Origin: Bradyrhizobium genosp. SA-3
GTDB lineage: Bacteria; Pseudomonadota; Alphaproteobacteria; Rhizobiales; Xanthobacteraceae
Length of the DNA: 32,000 nucleotides
Direction: 5' to 3'
Assembly: GCF_004212635.1 (NCBI RefSeq)
Contig: NZ_PSRT01000096.1
Location: 1-32,000 of the forward strand
In this document: one piece after another, positions 1-7,223 of the stretch
Layout of the letters: each line of letters starts with the position of its first letter
Numbering within the stretch: position 1 is the stretch's first letter
Made by a program: the position numbers and the translations under genes
Notes under the pieces: generated by a model
Seen by the model: only the letters and a program-made list of their open reading frames with translations
Told to the model about the DNA's origin: nothing
Database searches by the model: none

Positions 1-169
1 AGCCGAGAGGCCTCATGCGGCCAAGGGCAAGGCCGCCAAATCGCTGGGACGGCGGACGGCGCATGCCGCGCATGGCACACCGAAGCGCGCTGCGCAGGCC
101 AACACCACGGCGCCCAAGACCGCCGCGCCGCGTCCGATCGGGACCGCCAGCCTGAAGAAGCGCGCTTAA
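1..169 (+). CDS. C-terminal end of a Lys/Ala-rich protein (partial)
   Basis: An open frame enters from the left edge (reading from base 2) and ends at TAA 167-169, giving about 55 residues. The tail is rich in Ala, Lys, Arg, Pro and Thr and ends in SLKKRA. It looks like a disordered, basic C-terminal extension. The body of the protein lies outside the window, so the family cannot be named. The next gene lies on the opposite strand and converges with it, with only four bases between the stop codons. Seen: open frame and composition. Inferred: genuine coding sequence, because the frame is continuous and GC-rich at third positions. Confidence 0.55.
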   Translation, partial: AERPHAAKGKAAKSLGRRTAHAAHGTPKRAAQANTTAPKTAAPRPIGTASLKKRA

Positions 170-173
170 ACCC

Positions 174-548
174 CTACTGCCGCATGATCGCGGCGACGCA
201 GAGCAGCACGATCAACGCCAGGAAGAACAGGTCCATATAGGACTTGAGCTCGCCGTCGCGCCGCAGCCGCGCAACGTCGGCGACCACCTGCTTGCGCGCC
301 GAGGTTCCGCCCGAACCATCATTGATCGGGGCCTGGAGGCGCCGCGTCTCGGCCTCCAGCTTTTCGATCTTCTGGAAGAAATAGAACGCGCGCAGCGTCG
401 AGGCTGCGCGCATGGCGGCATAGACCAGCACCAGGATCGCCAGGATCGCCCGGTTCGGATACTTCTCCATGAAATTCAGGCTGAAATAGACCACCGCCAT
501 GAACGCGAAATTGGTGATGAAGCGGTAGACGAAGCTGAGAAAAACCAT
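174..548 (-). CDS. Small membrane protein, unknown function
   Basis: A protein of 124 residues with hydrophobic stretches at about 5-25, 33-50 and 104-122, probably three membrane helices. Between the second and third lies a charged, coiled-coil-like cytoplasmic or periplasmic segment (KIEKLEAETRRLQ, then a Gly/Ser patch and RKQVVADVARLRRDGEL). I do not recognise a named family; it resembles conserved hypothetical membrane proteins of Bradyrhizobium. The ATG at 548 has no strong Shine-Dalgarno. A 9-bp inverted repeat sits about 20 bp upstream of the start (569-592) and could be an operator or a leader hairpin. The gene stands alone on this strand. Confidence 0.7.
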   Translation of the reverse strand: MVFLSFVYRFITNFAFMAVVYFSLNFMEKYPNRAILAILVLVYAAMRAASTLRAFYFFQKIEKLEAETRRLQAPINDGSGGTSARKQVVADVARLRRDGELKSYMDLFFLALIVLLCVAAIMRQ

Positions 549-568
549 GCTGGCTCGAGCCTTGAGGG

Positions 569-592
569 ATGCGCAACCGGATCGTTGCGCAT
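569..592. promoter_or_regulatory. 9-bp perfect inverted repeat upstream of the membrane protein gene
   Basis: The arms ATGCGCAAC (569-577) and GTTGCGCAT (584-592) are exact reverse complements around a 6-base loop. The repeat lies 20 bp upstream of the start codon of the minus-strand membrane protein gene, so it is in its leader or promoter. It could be a regulator site or an RNA hairpin. A second, smaller dyad, TTTGTT-TC-AACAAA, lies at 657-670. The rest of 549-820 shows no gene I can support. Confidence 0.4.
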
Positions 593-835
593 ACGGGATC
601 AGGGGGCCAGACCGGAGCAGCCGGCCTGGATGCCGTGCAGGCCCGTCTACGCCAAGTTTGTTTCAACAAAGATACTATCGCCCCGCAACTCGCCGCCTTT
701 TAGCCACACGCGGCCATATTGCAAGCCGAAGCACGGCCTCGGCCCATTCCCGCGCCGGGTGCCCGCAACGGCTCAATGGCGATTTGGCGAAAGTCGCGAT
801 AGACTATCGACCGCCGCCACATGTGGGGTCTGCCG

Positions 836-1093
836 ATGCCGAAGAAGGGAATCACGGGCCACGACGACTGGGTTCTGACCGAAGCGCTTGCGACCGCGCT
901 GGTCGCGCTGGAGCAGCTCGAGCCAAAGCACCGGCCGAACGCGCATATGGACGACATCCGCAAGCTGCTCGCGAACGGCAAGGAGCCGGCGGCGGTGAGC
1001 CTGCACCTGGCCCAGGCCAAATGCCGCCTGTTTCCCGACCTCGATCCGCTGGAGATCTACCGGGAATACGGCATCGGCGAGGAATACGGCTAA
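836..1093 (+). CDS. Small conserved hypothetical protein
   Basis: An 85-residue acidic protein beginning MPKKGITGHDDWVL and ending in IGEEYG. It appears largely helical (ALATALVALEQLEPKHRPN...MDDIRKLLANG), with no membrane segment or signal peptide. The same frame has an earlier ATG at 821 (MWGLP-), but that has no ribosome-binding site, while the ATG at 836 is preceded by a G-rich stretch (GTGGGG), so I prefer 836. I do not recognise a characterised family. Its 3' end converges with the small minus-strand gene ending at 1115, leaving 21 bases between them. Confidence 0.6.
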   Translation: MPKKGITGHDDWVLTEALATALVALEQLEPKHRPNAHMDDIRKLLANGKEPAAVSLHLAQAKCRLFPDLDPLEIYREYGIGEEYG

Positions 1094-1114
1094 AGCGGCC
1101 GGTCGACGACCGAG

Positions 1115-1303
1115 CTAAGGGCCGCCGGCCACTGATCCCGCGATCACCATGACCAGCGCGCCAAGGTCGACCTTGCCGTTGACGGTCAGCTCCTCCGAGC
1201 GGTTCACCTCGTCCGCACCCTGGACCTTGAGTGCTTGCGGCCGGTCGGCGGCTTGTCTTTGCAGCTCGCCGATGATGGCTTCCTTGAGTTTCTCTTCCAG
1301 CAT
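1115..1303 (-). CDS. Small protein downstream of the copper-storage gene
   Basis: A 62-residue protein. The N-terminal half is a charged helix (MLEEKLKEAIIGELQRQAADRP). The C-terminal third is hydrophobic (KVDLGALVMVIAGSVAGGP) and could be a short membrane or membrane-peripheral segment. The ATG at 1303 is preceded by AAGGA at good spacing. It starts 12 bases after the stop of the Csp-like gene, so it is probably cotranscribed with that gene and the flavoprotein gene. The family is unknown. A role linked to copper handling is only inferred from position. Confidence 0.6.
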   Translation of the reverse strand: MLEEKLKEAIIGELQRQAADRPQALKVQGADEVNRSEELTVNGKVDLGALVMVIAGSVAGGP

Positions 1304-1315
1304 GGGCTTTGTCCT

Positions 1316-1645
1316 TCAGGCCGCCATCGCGCGGCAGGATTGGGCGCACGAGCGGCACATCGCGACGCATTCGTCCATGCCGCCGATCCGCTCGCAATCC
1401 TCGGCGCATTCGGCGCAGATTTCCGCGCATTCGCCGCAGGTGTGCTTGTGATGCGGCGTGTTGATCAGCATGAAATGCGCGGCCGTCCGGCATATTTCGG
1501 CGCAGGCCATCATCAGGCGGAAGTGCTTCGGCTCGACGTGCTTGCCGCCGGTCTCGAGGCAGTGGTTCATCGCGGTGCCGAGACAGATCTGGTAGCAGCT
1601 CATGCAGAGCCCGATGCAGCGGGTCATGTCTTCGGACTGAGCCAT
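1316..1645 (-). CDS. Four-helix-bundle copper storage protein (Csp3-like, DUF326)
   Basis: A 109-residue protein with 16 cysteines, arranged largely in CxxxC and CxxC spacings along predicted helices (RCIGLCMSCYQICLG, MACAEIC, HTCGECAEICAECAEDC, ECVAMCRSCAQSC). This is the hallmark of Csp/DUF326 four-helix bundles, whose core cysteines bind many Cu(I) ions. No signal peptide is present, which matches the cytosolic Csp3 type rather than exported Csp1. I chose the ATG at 1645 because GGAGAG precedes it at normal spacing; the frame continues upstream to 1732 but that extension has no family-like sequence. It is 83 bases downstream of the flavoprotein gene and 12 bases upstream of a tiny gene, all on one strand. 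Likely role: cytosolic copper storage or detoxification. Confidence 0.88.
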   Translation of the reverse strand: MAQSEDMTRCIGLCMSCYQICLGTAMNHCLETGGKHVEPKHFRLMMACAEICRTAAHFMLINTPHHKHTCGECAEICAECAEDCERIGGMDECVAMCRSCAQSCRAMAA

Positions 1646-1728
1646 CCGTTCTCTCCAATCGCGCGCCCTACTCCGCTCGACCAAAGCGGGGCCACGCGCT
1701 TCGTTCCAGGTTCCGGTCGCCGCGCTGG

Positions 1729-2805
1729 TCATTTGGGGTTTGGGTCCGCAAGATCGGCACCGGGCTCCTCGAGCCGCCCGCCCCGCGCCAACCGGACCGC
1801 GTTGCCGAGCGCGCGCGCTGCATTCTGCACCTGCTGCTGGAATTCGCCGTCTTCGTCGAGCTCGCGGTGCGAGGTGGCGTATGGCTCCATGTAGCCGACA
1901 TAGCCGTCAAGCTCGGCGAAGCGGCCGGCCGAGATCAGCTGCATGTCGGTCAGCCAGTCGGACAAGGCGCGGCGCACGCCCTCGGCGCCGACCGCATCGC
2001 CGTGAACGACGATGCCGAAATGACGGCCGGCGAGATGACGCGGATAAGACCAGCCCTTCAGCTCCATGGCCTTGGCTTCGGCGGCCTTCTTGCCGTGGGT
2101 CGAGGTCGGATCGGGATTGCCGCCGTCGGCGCAGACCATGCGGTCCATCATCGCCTTGAGTCCGGCTGGCACGTGGTACCAGTTCACCGGCGCCACGATC
2201 AGGATGCCGTGCGCGGCGACCCACAGCGGGTAGATCTCGTTCATCCAATCGCCGGTCTGCCCCAGCGAATAATTTGGATAGCAGCTGCACGGCCAGTGGC
2301 AGAGCGGCATCGCGGTCGCAACGCAGGATTTGCAGGGATGGATAGTCTTGCCGAATTCCGAGGCGAGCCGCGACAGATCGAGGATGTCGACGGCAAATCC
2401 CATCGCGGTGAAGACCGGCTCGGCCAGCTTGACCAGGCGCCAGGTCTTGGACATCTCGCCGGGACAGGTGTGCTCGCTGCGGGCCGAGCCGTTGATGATC
2501 AGGATGCGTGGCGTCTGGTCCGCATCGTCATGCCGTCGCTGCGCCGCAAGCACGGCGGCGCGCGCATCGAGCCAGTCGACGGCGATATCGTAATCGGGAT
2601 CGGCGAAGCCCGCGCCCGCCTTGCGCGTCAGCGGCGCCTTGCGCGAATGGCTGTAGGCGTCCCAGGCGGCAGCGACGATGGCATCAAGCTCGCGTTGCAG
2701 CGGGGCAAAGGCGGGATCGACGAACTGGCTCCTGTAACGCCGCTCGAACTCCTCGCGCGACAGCCTGACGGGCGGCATCCCCTTGCGAATGTCGGCGTCC
2801 GTCAT
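1729..2805 (-). CDS. NADPH-dependent FMN reductase / flavodoxin-fold protein with a cysteine cluster
   Basis: A 358-residue protein with an unusual N-terminal region of about 100 residues. The flavodoxin-like core begins at RILIINGSARSEHTCPGEMSK, the phosphate-binding loop of FMN reductases. It continues through a dimer or flavin-contact region (VAPVNWYHVPAGLKAMMDRM). Between these is a cysteine-rich insert, HPCKSCVATAMPLCHWPCSC, with five Cys. This recalls the cluster-binding loop of iron-sulfur flavoproteins, although the spacing differs from their CX2CX2CX4-7C motif. The ATG at 2805 has AGGAG upstream; longer forms of the frame have none. It is first in a run with the copper-storage gene. 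Probable role: flavin-dependent reduction of a quinone, metal or other acceptor in the cytoplasm; the substrate is unknown. Confidence 0.8.
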   Translation of the reverse strand: MTDADIRKGMPPVRLSREEFERRYRSQFVDPAFAPLQRELDAIVAAAWDAYSHSRKAPLTRKAGAGFADPDYDIAVDWLDARAAVLAAQRRHDDADQTPRILIINGSARSEHTCPGEMSKTWRLVKLAEPVFTAMGFAVDILDLSRLASEFGKTIHPCKSCVATAMPLCHWPCSCYPNYSLGQTGDWMNEIYPLWVAAHGILIVAPVNWYHVPAGLKAMMDRMVCADGGNPDPTSTHGKKAAEAKAMELKGWSYPRHLAGRHFGIVVHGDAVGAEGVRRALSDWLTDMQLISAGRFAELDGYVGYMEPYATSHRELDEDGEFQQQVQNAARALGNAVRLARGGRLEEPGADLADPNPK

Positions 2806-2870
2806 GCTGGCTCCTGGCAAAGTCGGTAGCGTTCGACCAACCCGGGGCGCAGCGCGCGGTTCCCACAGCT

Positions 2871-3080
2871 CTACTGGCGTACCACCTCCTGGGGCAGATC
2901 GAAGCGCGCGATGCGCTGGTCGAGCCGCCACAGCTCGATGCGATGGACCAGTACGAGCGCGGCGGCTTCGCGCTTGGCCTGCTCGTCATTGTCGCAGACG
3001 AGATTGATGCATCCGAACACACGCCCGTCCGGACCGATCTGGAACGCGCGGAAGCGGCGTTGACGATAGGCACCGCCGGG
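2871..3080 (-). pseudogene. Decayed small conserved ORF without a start codon
   Basis: On the minus strand an open frame of 70 codons reads ...FRAFQIGPDGRVFGCINLVCDN, then DEQAKREAAALVLVHRIELW and RLDQRIARFDLPQEVVRQ, ending at TAG 2873-2871. This resembles a family of small Bradyrhizobium proteins (xYRAFxIGPDGxxxG...). Immediately upstream in frame is TGA (3083-3081), and no ATG, GTG or TTG lies between that stop and the conserved part. A GTG in the adjacent frame (reading MPIVNAA) could be the old start if one frameshift occurred. I therefore call it a broken gene. A sequencing error is the alternative. Confidence 0.45.
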
Positions 3081-3135
3081 TCACAACCGGACGCAACGGG
3101 GACGATGGACGTGGTGGTCGTTTTTCGGGTTTCTG

Positions 3136-3174
3136 CCCAAGACATCAGCCCAAGACATCAGAACAAGACATCAG
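3136..3174. repeat. Three tandem 13-bp repeats (CCCAAGACATCAG)
   Basis: Two perfect copies, CCCAAGACATCAG at 3136-3148 and 3149-3161, are followed by a third, AACAAGACATCAG at 3162-3174, that differs at two of the first three bases. They lie in non-coding sequence upstream of the decayed ORF. The function is unknown. The array is too short for a CRISPR or an iteron origin, and replication slippage is the simplest origin. Confidence 0.75.
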
Positions 3175-3252
3175 CGCATCGGTACGCGCCGACATCCAAC
3201 CCGTTCCCGGCGCGTGCAGCCGGACGTGCTGCACGCTCCAACCGCGGCTGCA

Positions 3253-3453
3253 TTAGTCCGGCGGCTGCAAGCCCGGCGACCTCAGCCACTCACTCATCTG
3301 AGACCCTGTTTCAGCCTGACGCGCCTTGCGCAACATCCCGTCGCGCGCCGCGCCGGGCGGAAGCGATTTGGCTTCTTCGCGCAGCCGCTCCGCTTCGGCA
3401 GCCAACCGGATTTCCAGAGGATCCGTATGCTTGAATCGACGCCGCATCGACAT
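3253..3453 (-). CDS. Small conserved rhizobial hypothetical protein
   Basis: A 66-residue soluble, basic and helical protein (MSMRRRFKHTDPLEIRLAAE, then AERLREEAKSLPPGAARDGM), ending TGSQMSEWLRSPGLQPPD. I recognise the pattern (MRRRF-K...LEERLAEEA-LREEA--LPPG...LLRKARQAET...WL-SPGL-PP) as one found repeatedly as a small hypothetical protein in Bradyrhizobium and relatives; no function is known to me. The ATG at 3453 is preceded by AGGGAG at normal spacing. It is a monocistron, well separated from the Crp-type gene upstream on the same strand. Confidence 0.75.
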   Translation of the reverse strand: MSMRRRFKHTDPLEIRLAAEAERLREEAKSLPPGAARDGMLRKARQAETGSQMSEWLRSPGLQPPD

Positions 3454-3770
3454 CAGGCGTCTCCCTGTTTCTGGGCGGAGCGCGTCGTTGCGTTCTCGTC
3501 ACTGCTCAGTTTCGCAGTCTTCACTGCGGCGGGAGATCAACGTTCCGGAGGTGGAACGGTTGCCTGTTCCGTGCAAAAGTTCGCGATCAGCGCTCCTCGT
3601 TGTCCCGGCGTGCCTTGATTTCCGAGCGCAGCATGGCGCTGTCCATGATGGCGAGACGCAAAGCCAACTTGGATTAAGAGCTCACAACCTCATACACCCC
3701 CGTACAGCACCAATTGAACGCGAGCGGTCGTATTGATTAGACGGCCCGAGACGCTTCCTACTAACCTATG
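3454..3770. other. Intergenic stretch, no supported gene
   Basis: About 317 bases between the small basic protein gene and the 3' end of the Crp-type regulator. I see only one short dyad (CGTTCC 3541-3546 with GGAACG 3553-3558, 6-base loop) and a minus-strand micro-frame ending RRDNEER near 3591 that is too short to support. The end nearest 3771 is AT-richer than its surroundings. Confidence 0.4.
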
Positions 3771-4580
3771 TTAATCTTGTAGCCGAGATGTCCTATGTCG
3801 GATTTGTTGCTCCCGCCTAGCATCATCGGTTGTTTCAGCCCCTCGATACAGTTGCAGATAACTCGGCGAGTACAGCGCTGTGTCCTTGAGCGCGTCGAGG
3901 TCGGGAATCGTCAGGGTCCGCTCGCGCAGCACGATCAGGCCGGACGCGCGCAGCTCCTGCACGGTGCGATTGAGATGAACCACGGACAGGCCGGTGGCAT
4001 CGGCGAGATCCATCTGCGTCACCGGCATGACGCAGGAATTACCCTCGATCATGCCGACAGGACGAAGCCGCTCGAAGATCTCGCAGAACAGATGCGCGAC
4101 GCGCTCCAGCGCGACGCGGCGGCCGAGATTGATGGCCCATTCGCGCTGGATCGCGTTGTTGACGAGACTCTCGGACCAGAATGCTTCCGCAAGCGATCTG
4201 TCGCTCGCGATCAGGCTCTCGAAACGTGCGCGCTTGATTTCAGCGTAGACCACCGGCGTCAGCGTCGCGATGGAATGGTCCATGACCGCGAGCAGATATG
4301 CATGCGCGTCGCAGCTCTCGCCCGGGAAGATGAAATTGACGATCTGGCGCCTTCCGTCCTCGAGCGTCTTGTAGCGGCAGAGCCAGCCCGACAGCACGAC
4401 GCGGACGCTGTCGACGGGATCCCCTTCCGAGATCAGGTCCTCGCCGGAGCCGGCGCGTTGCAACCCTTCGAGCATCGCAAAGTCAAGCGCAGCGCGCGCC
4501 TCTGCCGACAACGGCCTCAACGCGTTCAGCCGGCGAATGGCCGGCTCCACCAGGCTGCGATCGGCGATCGACAAGGACAT
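3771..4580 (-). CDS. Crp/Fnr-family transcriptional regulator
   Basis: A 269-residue protein. Residues about 20-140 form a cyclic-nucleotide-binding-like beta-roll (SEGDPVDSVRVVLSGWLCRY, then GRRQIVNFIFPGESCD). Residues about 155-235 carry the Crp-type winged helix, including the recognition segment MDLADATGLSVVHLNRTVQELRA and LIVLRERTLTIPDLDAL. There is no N-terminal or central cysteine set like that of Fnr, so oxygen sensing through a 4Fe-4S cluster is unlikely. Its ATG (4580) shares one base with the TGA of the upstream kinase gene (TGATG), so the two are translationally coupled. Such pairing suggests a DNA-binding output in the same signalling pathway, but the target genes are unknown. 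Confidence 0.88.
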   Translation of the reverse strand: MSLSIADRSLVEPAIRRLNALRPLSAEARAALDFAMLEGLQRAGSGEDLISEGDPVDSVRVVLSGWLCRYKTLEDGRRQIVNFIFPGESCDAHAYLLAVMDHSIATLTPVVYAEIKRARFESLIASDRSLAEAFWSESLVNNAIQREWAINLGRRVALERVAHLFCEIFERLRPVGMIEGNSCVMPVTQMDLADATGLSVVHLNRTVQELRASGLIVLRERTLTIPDLDALKDTALYSPSYLQLYRGAETTDDARREQQIRHRTSRLQD

Positions 4581-6343
4581 CAGTCAGCCAATGACGGCGT
4601 GTGGAAAGTGCGTTTGCTCAAGGGAATGATGATCGTGCATTGCAGCCCCCCAGGATTGAAGGCCATCGTGGTCTGGCCCTTGAACTCGAAGGCCAGCGTA
4701 CGCTCGAGAAGCTCGGTGCCAAAACCTTTTCGCGGCGGCGGCGCCACTTGCGGCCCACCCCGCTCCCGCCAATCGAACACCAGATCCGCCGCCTCCGTGC
4801 TCTCGTCGAGGCGCCAGGTGACTTCGATGCGTCCGCTCGGCTGGCTCAGGGCGCCGTATTTGAGCGCATTCGTCGCGAGCTCATGGATCGCGAGCGCGAA
4901 GGTCTCCGCGGCTTTGGGCTGAAAGCGCACCTTCGGGCCAGAGACCCTCATCTGCTCGCCTTCGCGGGCGTTGTAGACCAGCAACTCCTCGACCACGAGA
5001 TATTCGAGGTCGACACCGCCTTCGGGATCGCGGGTCACCAGCGCCAGGGTGCGGGCGAAGGCGTTCAGCCGGCCGTCGAGATGGGAGGCATATTCCTCGA
5101 CGGTGGTGCTCGATTCCGCCGAGCGGCGGGCGATCGATCGCACCACACTGAGCGTGTTGCGGACGCGATGCTGGAGCTCGGCCAACAACAGGCGCTGCCG
5201 CTCCTCGGCCCGGGTGATCGCGGTGACGTCGATGAAGGTGATGACGACGCCGGCGATGAAATCGTCGATGCTGCGATAGGGCAGCATGCGCACGATGTAG
5301 CGCGTGCCGCTATCAGGCGCACTCAGCTCGCGCTCGGCGCTGGCGAGCGTGCTCAGCACGCGACTGATGTCGTCATAGAGCTCCGCGATCGGGATACGCG
5401 CCTTGATGTGGGCAATGGGCCGGCCCGTATCGGTCTCGACCAGATGCAGAACCTGCGTAATCGCTGGCGTGAAGTTCATCACGCGCAGATCGTTGTCGAG
5501 GAATACGGTCGCGATCTGCGTGCTCTCGATGAAATTCTTGAGGTCGCTGGTGGCGCGGGTGAGTTCCTGGACACGATGCGCCAGCTCTCCGTTGACGATG
5601 GTCAACTCCTCGTTGACCGACTGCAGTTCCTCCTTGAGCGACTGGTACTCCTGGTTGGAGAATTTGAGCTCCTCATTGGTCACATCGTCGCCCCCCTGCT
5701 TCTCGTCCAACCGTCGCAGGTGGCGGGCATAAACCTGGATGTGCTCCGGAATGTCCTGCGGCGGCAACATGTAATCCGCGATCGCCGCCAGCGAGCTGGC
5801 CTCCTGGAGATGATCCGACTCCTCGCTCGTGACCTCTTCTACGATGGCGAGACCGCCATGAGCCTTCAGCGTCGCCGTGCCGAGCGTGCCATCGCCGCCG
5901 GTGCCGGACAGGATCACGCCGATCGCTTGCTCGCGTTCTTCCGCCAGCGACACCAGAAAGCTGTCGATCGTGAGCCGCTCGCCGGGGGCCTGTTCGGCCT
6001 TGCGGATTGCGAAACGACCGCCCTCGATCGTGGTGATCATCGCCGGCGGACAAAGATAGATCGTACCGCCCTCGATCGTTTCGCCGTCGCTGACGCCGGA
6101 GACCTTGTGAGCATTCGAGTTTTGCAGGATCTCGCGCAACCGCGGCTCGTCCACCCCCTCATGATGCCGAAGCGCCAGCACGACGGCCTGGTCGGCCCCA
6201 ACGGTGAGCTTGGCGAAAAAGCGCTCGATACTGTCCAGAGCGGTCGGCGAGGCGCCCACCCCGATGATCAGCGGGGACCTGATCTGACGCGCTCTTCCGA
6301 CCGGCTGGTCGCCCTCTTCGTGCATGGTTTCGCTAGCTTTCAT
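4580..6343 (-). CDS. CheB-PAS-HWE hybrid sensor histidine kinase lacking CheR
   Basis: A 587-residue protein. Residues about 25-200 are a CheB-type methylesterase domain with Ser in GVGASPTAL, His in LALRHHEG and Asp in LSGTGGDGT, so the catalytic triad appears intact. Residues about 225-270 are a glutamate-rich coiled coil (SNQEYQSLKEELQSVNEELT), followed by a PAS domain (FIESTQIATVFLDNDLRVMNF). The kinase is of the HWE type: phospho-acceptor ELQHRVRN near residue 392, N-box IHELATNALKYGALS near 490 and DWRERGGP near 525. CheB-CheR-PAS-kinase fusions are common in this group, but here the CheR methyltransferase that normally separates CheB from the coiled coil is absent. The start is uncertain: an ATG at 6379 adds 12 residues and neither start has a strong Shine-Dalgarno. 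It is coupled to the Crp-type gene downstream. Confidence 0.87.
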   Translation of the reverse strand: MKASETMHEEGDQPVGRARQIRSPLIIGVGASPTALDSIERFFAKLTVGADQAVVLALRHHEGVDEPRLREILQNSNAHKVSGVSDGETIEGGTIYLCPPAMITTIEGGRFAIRKAEQAPGERLTIDSFLVSLAEEREQAIGVILSGTGGDGTLGTATLKAHGGLAIVEEVTSEESDHLQEASSLAAIADYMLPPQDIPEHIQVYARHLRRLDEKQGGDDVTNEELKFSNQEYQSLKEELQSVNEELTIVNGELAHRVQELTRATSDLKNFIESTQIATVFLDNDLRVMNFTPAITQVLHLVETDTGRPIAHIKARIPIAELYDDISRVLSTLASAERELSAPDSGTRYIVRMLPYRSIDDFIAGVVITFIDVTAITRAEERQRLLLAELQHRVRNTLSVVRSIARRSAESSTTVEEYASHLDGRLNAFARTLALVTRDPEGGVDLEYLVVEELLVYNAREGEQMRVSGPKVRFQPKAAETFALAIHELATNALKYGALSQPSGRIEVTWRLDESTEAADLVFDWRERGGPQVAPPPRKGFGTELLERTLAFEFKGQTTMAFNPGGLQCTIIIPLSKRTFHTPSLAD

Positions 6344-6412
6344 TGACCGGCCGGGCGAACCGCGTCCCGCCGAGCACATAGCAGAAATAGATGCTATCCC
6401 AACAGATGGCAG

Positions 6413-6775
6413 CTAGAAATGGTCCGAGCCATGGCGCCCGTCCCGGGCTTCAGGGCGGATACCGACCTTACCGCCGGTCTGGTCGCGGGAAAGCAGAGGC
6501 TGCGCCGCCGTGGATATGCCGCGCCGCAACCGCCGGCGGCCAGATAAATCCGGCCGGGCTCGATCTTCATACCGTTCTCCGTACGGCGGATCGGCAGGCC
6601 CGCGACGCTGCGCCGGGATGTGCAGGACGATGATGACGGCTGCCGGCAGATGGGGAAATGGTCCAGAATCTGCTTCAGAGCCAGGCTCGTTCCCGCCGAG
6701 CCCCCCGATGACGATGTAGCCATGGAACTCGGGCTTGATTGCGCCGTTTTCAAACAAGGCGGGTCCCGATTTCAT
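6413..6775 (-). pseudogene. Decayed CheB methylesterase fragment
   Basis: Reading the minus strand from 6775, one frame gives FHGYIVIGG, matching the start of a CheB domain. The adjacent frame then gives GGSAGTSLALKQILDHFP, the catalytic-Ser region, then the first frame again gives LPAAVIIVLHIPAQRRG, and a further shift gives MKIEPGRIYLAAGG. These pieces are in the right order for CheB but need several frameshifts, and the catalytic Asp region is missing. It is therefore a degraded remnant, lying between the kinase gene and the response-regulator gene. It may be the leftover of a duplicated CheB gene or the other half of a rearranged CheB-CheR protein. Confidence 0.65.
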
Positions 6776-6810
6776 GTTCTTACGGGGCTGGAAGCGGAGA
6801 CTGGATCACC

Positions 6811-7209
6811 ATGGCGATATCGGCGTCGGGTCAGCGTACGCTTCTCACCGGGCGTCGCATTTTCATTGTCGAGGACGAGTATTTTCTCGCCGATGACATC
6901 GGCAACGCGTTCCGCGCGCTCGGGGCGGAGATTGCGGGTCCTGCCGGGCATTTCGAGGATGCACTCAAAATCCTGCACGACGGCAGCATGTTGGATGCCG
7001 CGGTGCTGGACGTGAACATCCGCAGCGAGATGATCTTTCCGATCGCACGCGAATTGAAGGCGCGCAACGTGCCTTTCGTGTTCACCACTGGCTACGACAA
7101 GATCACAGTCGGACCAGAATTCGAAGACGTGCCGCTTCTGGAAAAGCCGATCGATCTGGCCGCGATGGCGCGGAAGCTGGCCGCTCTCATCGCCGATCCG
7201 CACGGTTGA
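6811..7209 (+). CDS. Single-domain response regulator (CheY-like receiver)
   Basis: A 132-residue receiver domain with no output domain. It has the acidic pair in FIVEDEYFLADD (E21, D22), the phospho-acceptor in AAVLDVNI (D67), Thr in FTTGYD (T92/93) and the conserved Lys in LLEKPID (K112). I chose the ATG at 6811, which starts a normal receiver length and has GGAG about 14 bases upstream; the in-frame ATG at 6739 adds residues unlike the family. It lies head to head with the CheB remnant and the HWE kinase. Receivers of this type (FixJ-like, single domain) are frequent partners of HWE kinases in alphaproteobacteria, so phosphorylation by the kinase at 4580-6343 is a reasonable inference. Confidence 0.87.
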   Translation: MAISASGQRTLLTGRRIFIVEDEYFLADDIGNAFRALGAEIAGPAGHFEDALKILHDGSMLDAAVLDVNIRSEMIFPIARELKARNVPFVFTTGYDKITVGPEFEDVPLLEKPIDLAAMARKLAALIADPHG

Positions 7210-7223
7210 CGACGGTCAGGCGA

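Larger units (their letters stand above)
2806..3252. other. Gene-poor stretch with a decayed ORF and short repeats
   Basis: Apart from the decayed ORF at 2871-3080 this stretch has no supported gene. It contains three 13-bp tandem copies at 3136-3174 and an inverted repeat, GCGTGCAG (3212-3219) with CTGCACGC (3229-3236), just beyond the 3' end of the small gene ending at 3253. That hairpin has no T tract, so it is not a convincing intrinsic terminator. Confidence 0.5.

Noticed and set aside
3136..3174. CRISPR-like or iteron array
   Set aside because: There are only three 13-bp copies with no spacers and no cas or replication genes.
4601..6346. Long plus-strand open frame of 581 codons antisense to the kinase gene
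   Set aside because: It mirrors the high-GC kinase gene, has no domain resemblance and no ribosome-binding site. The minus strand carries complete CheB, PAS and HWE motifs.
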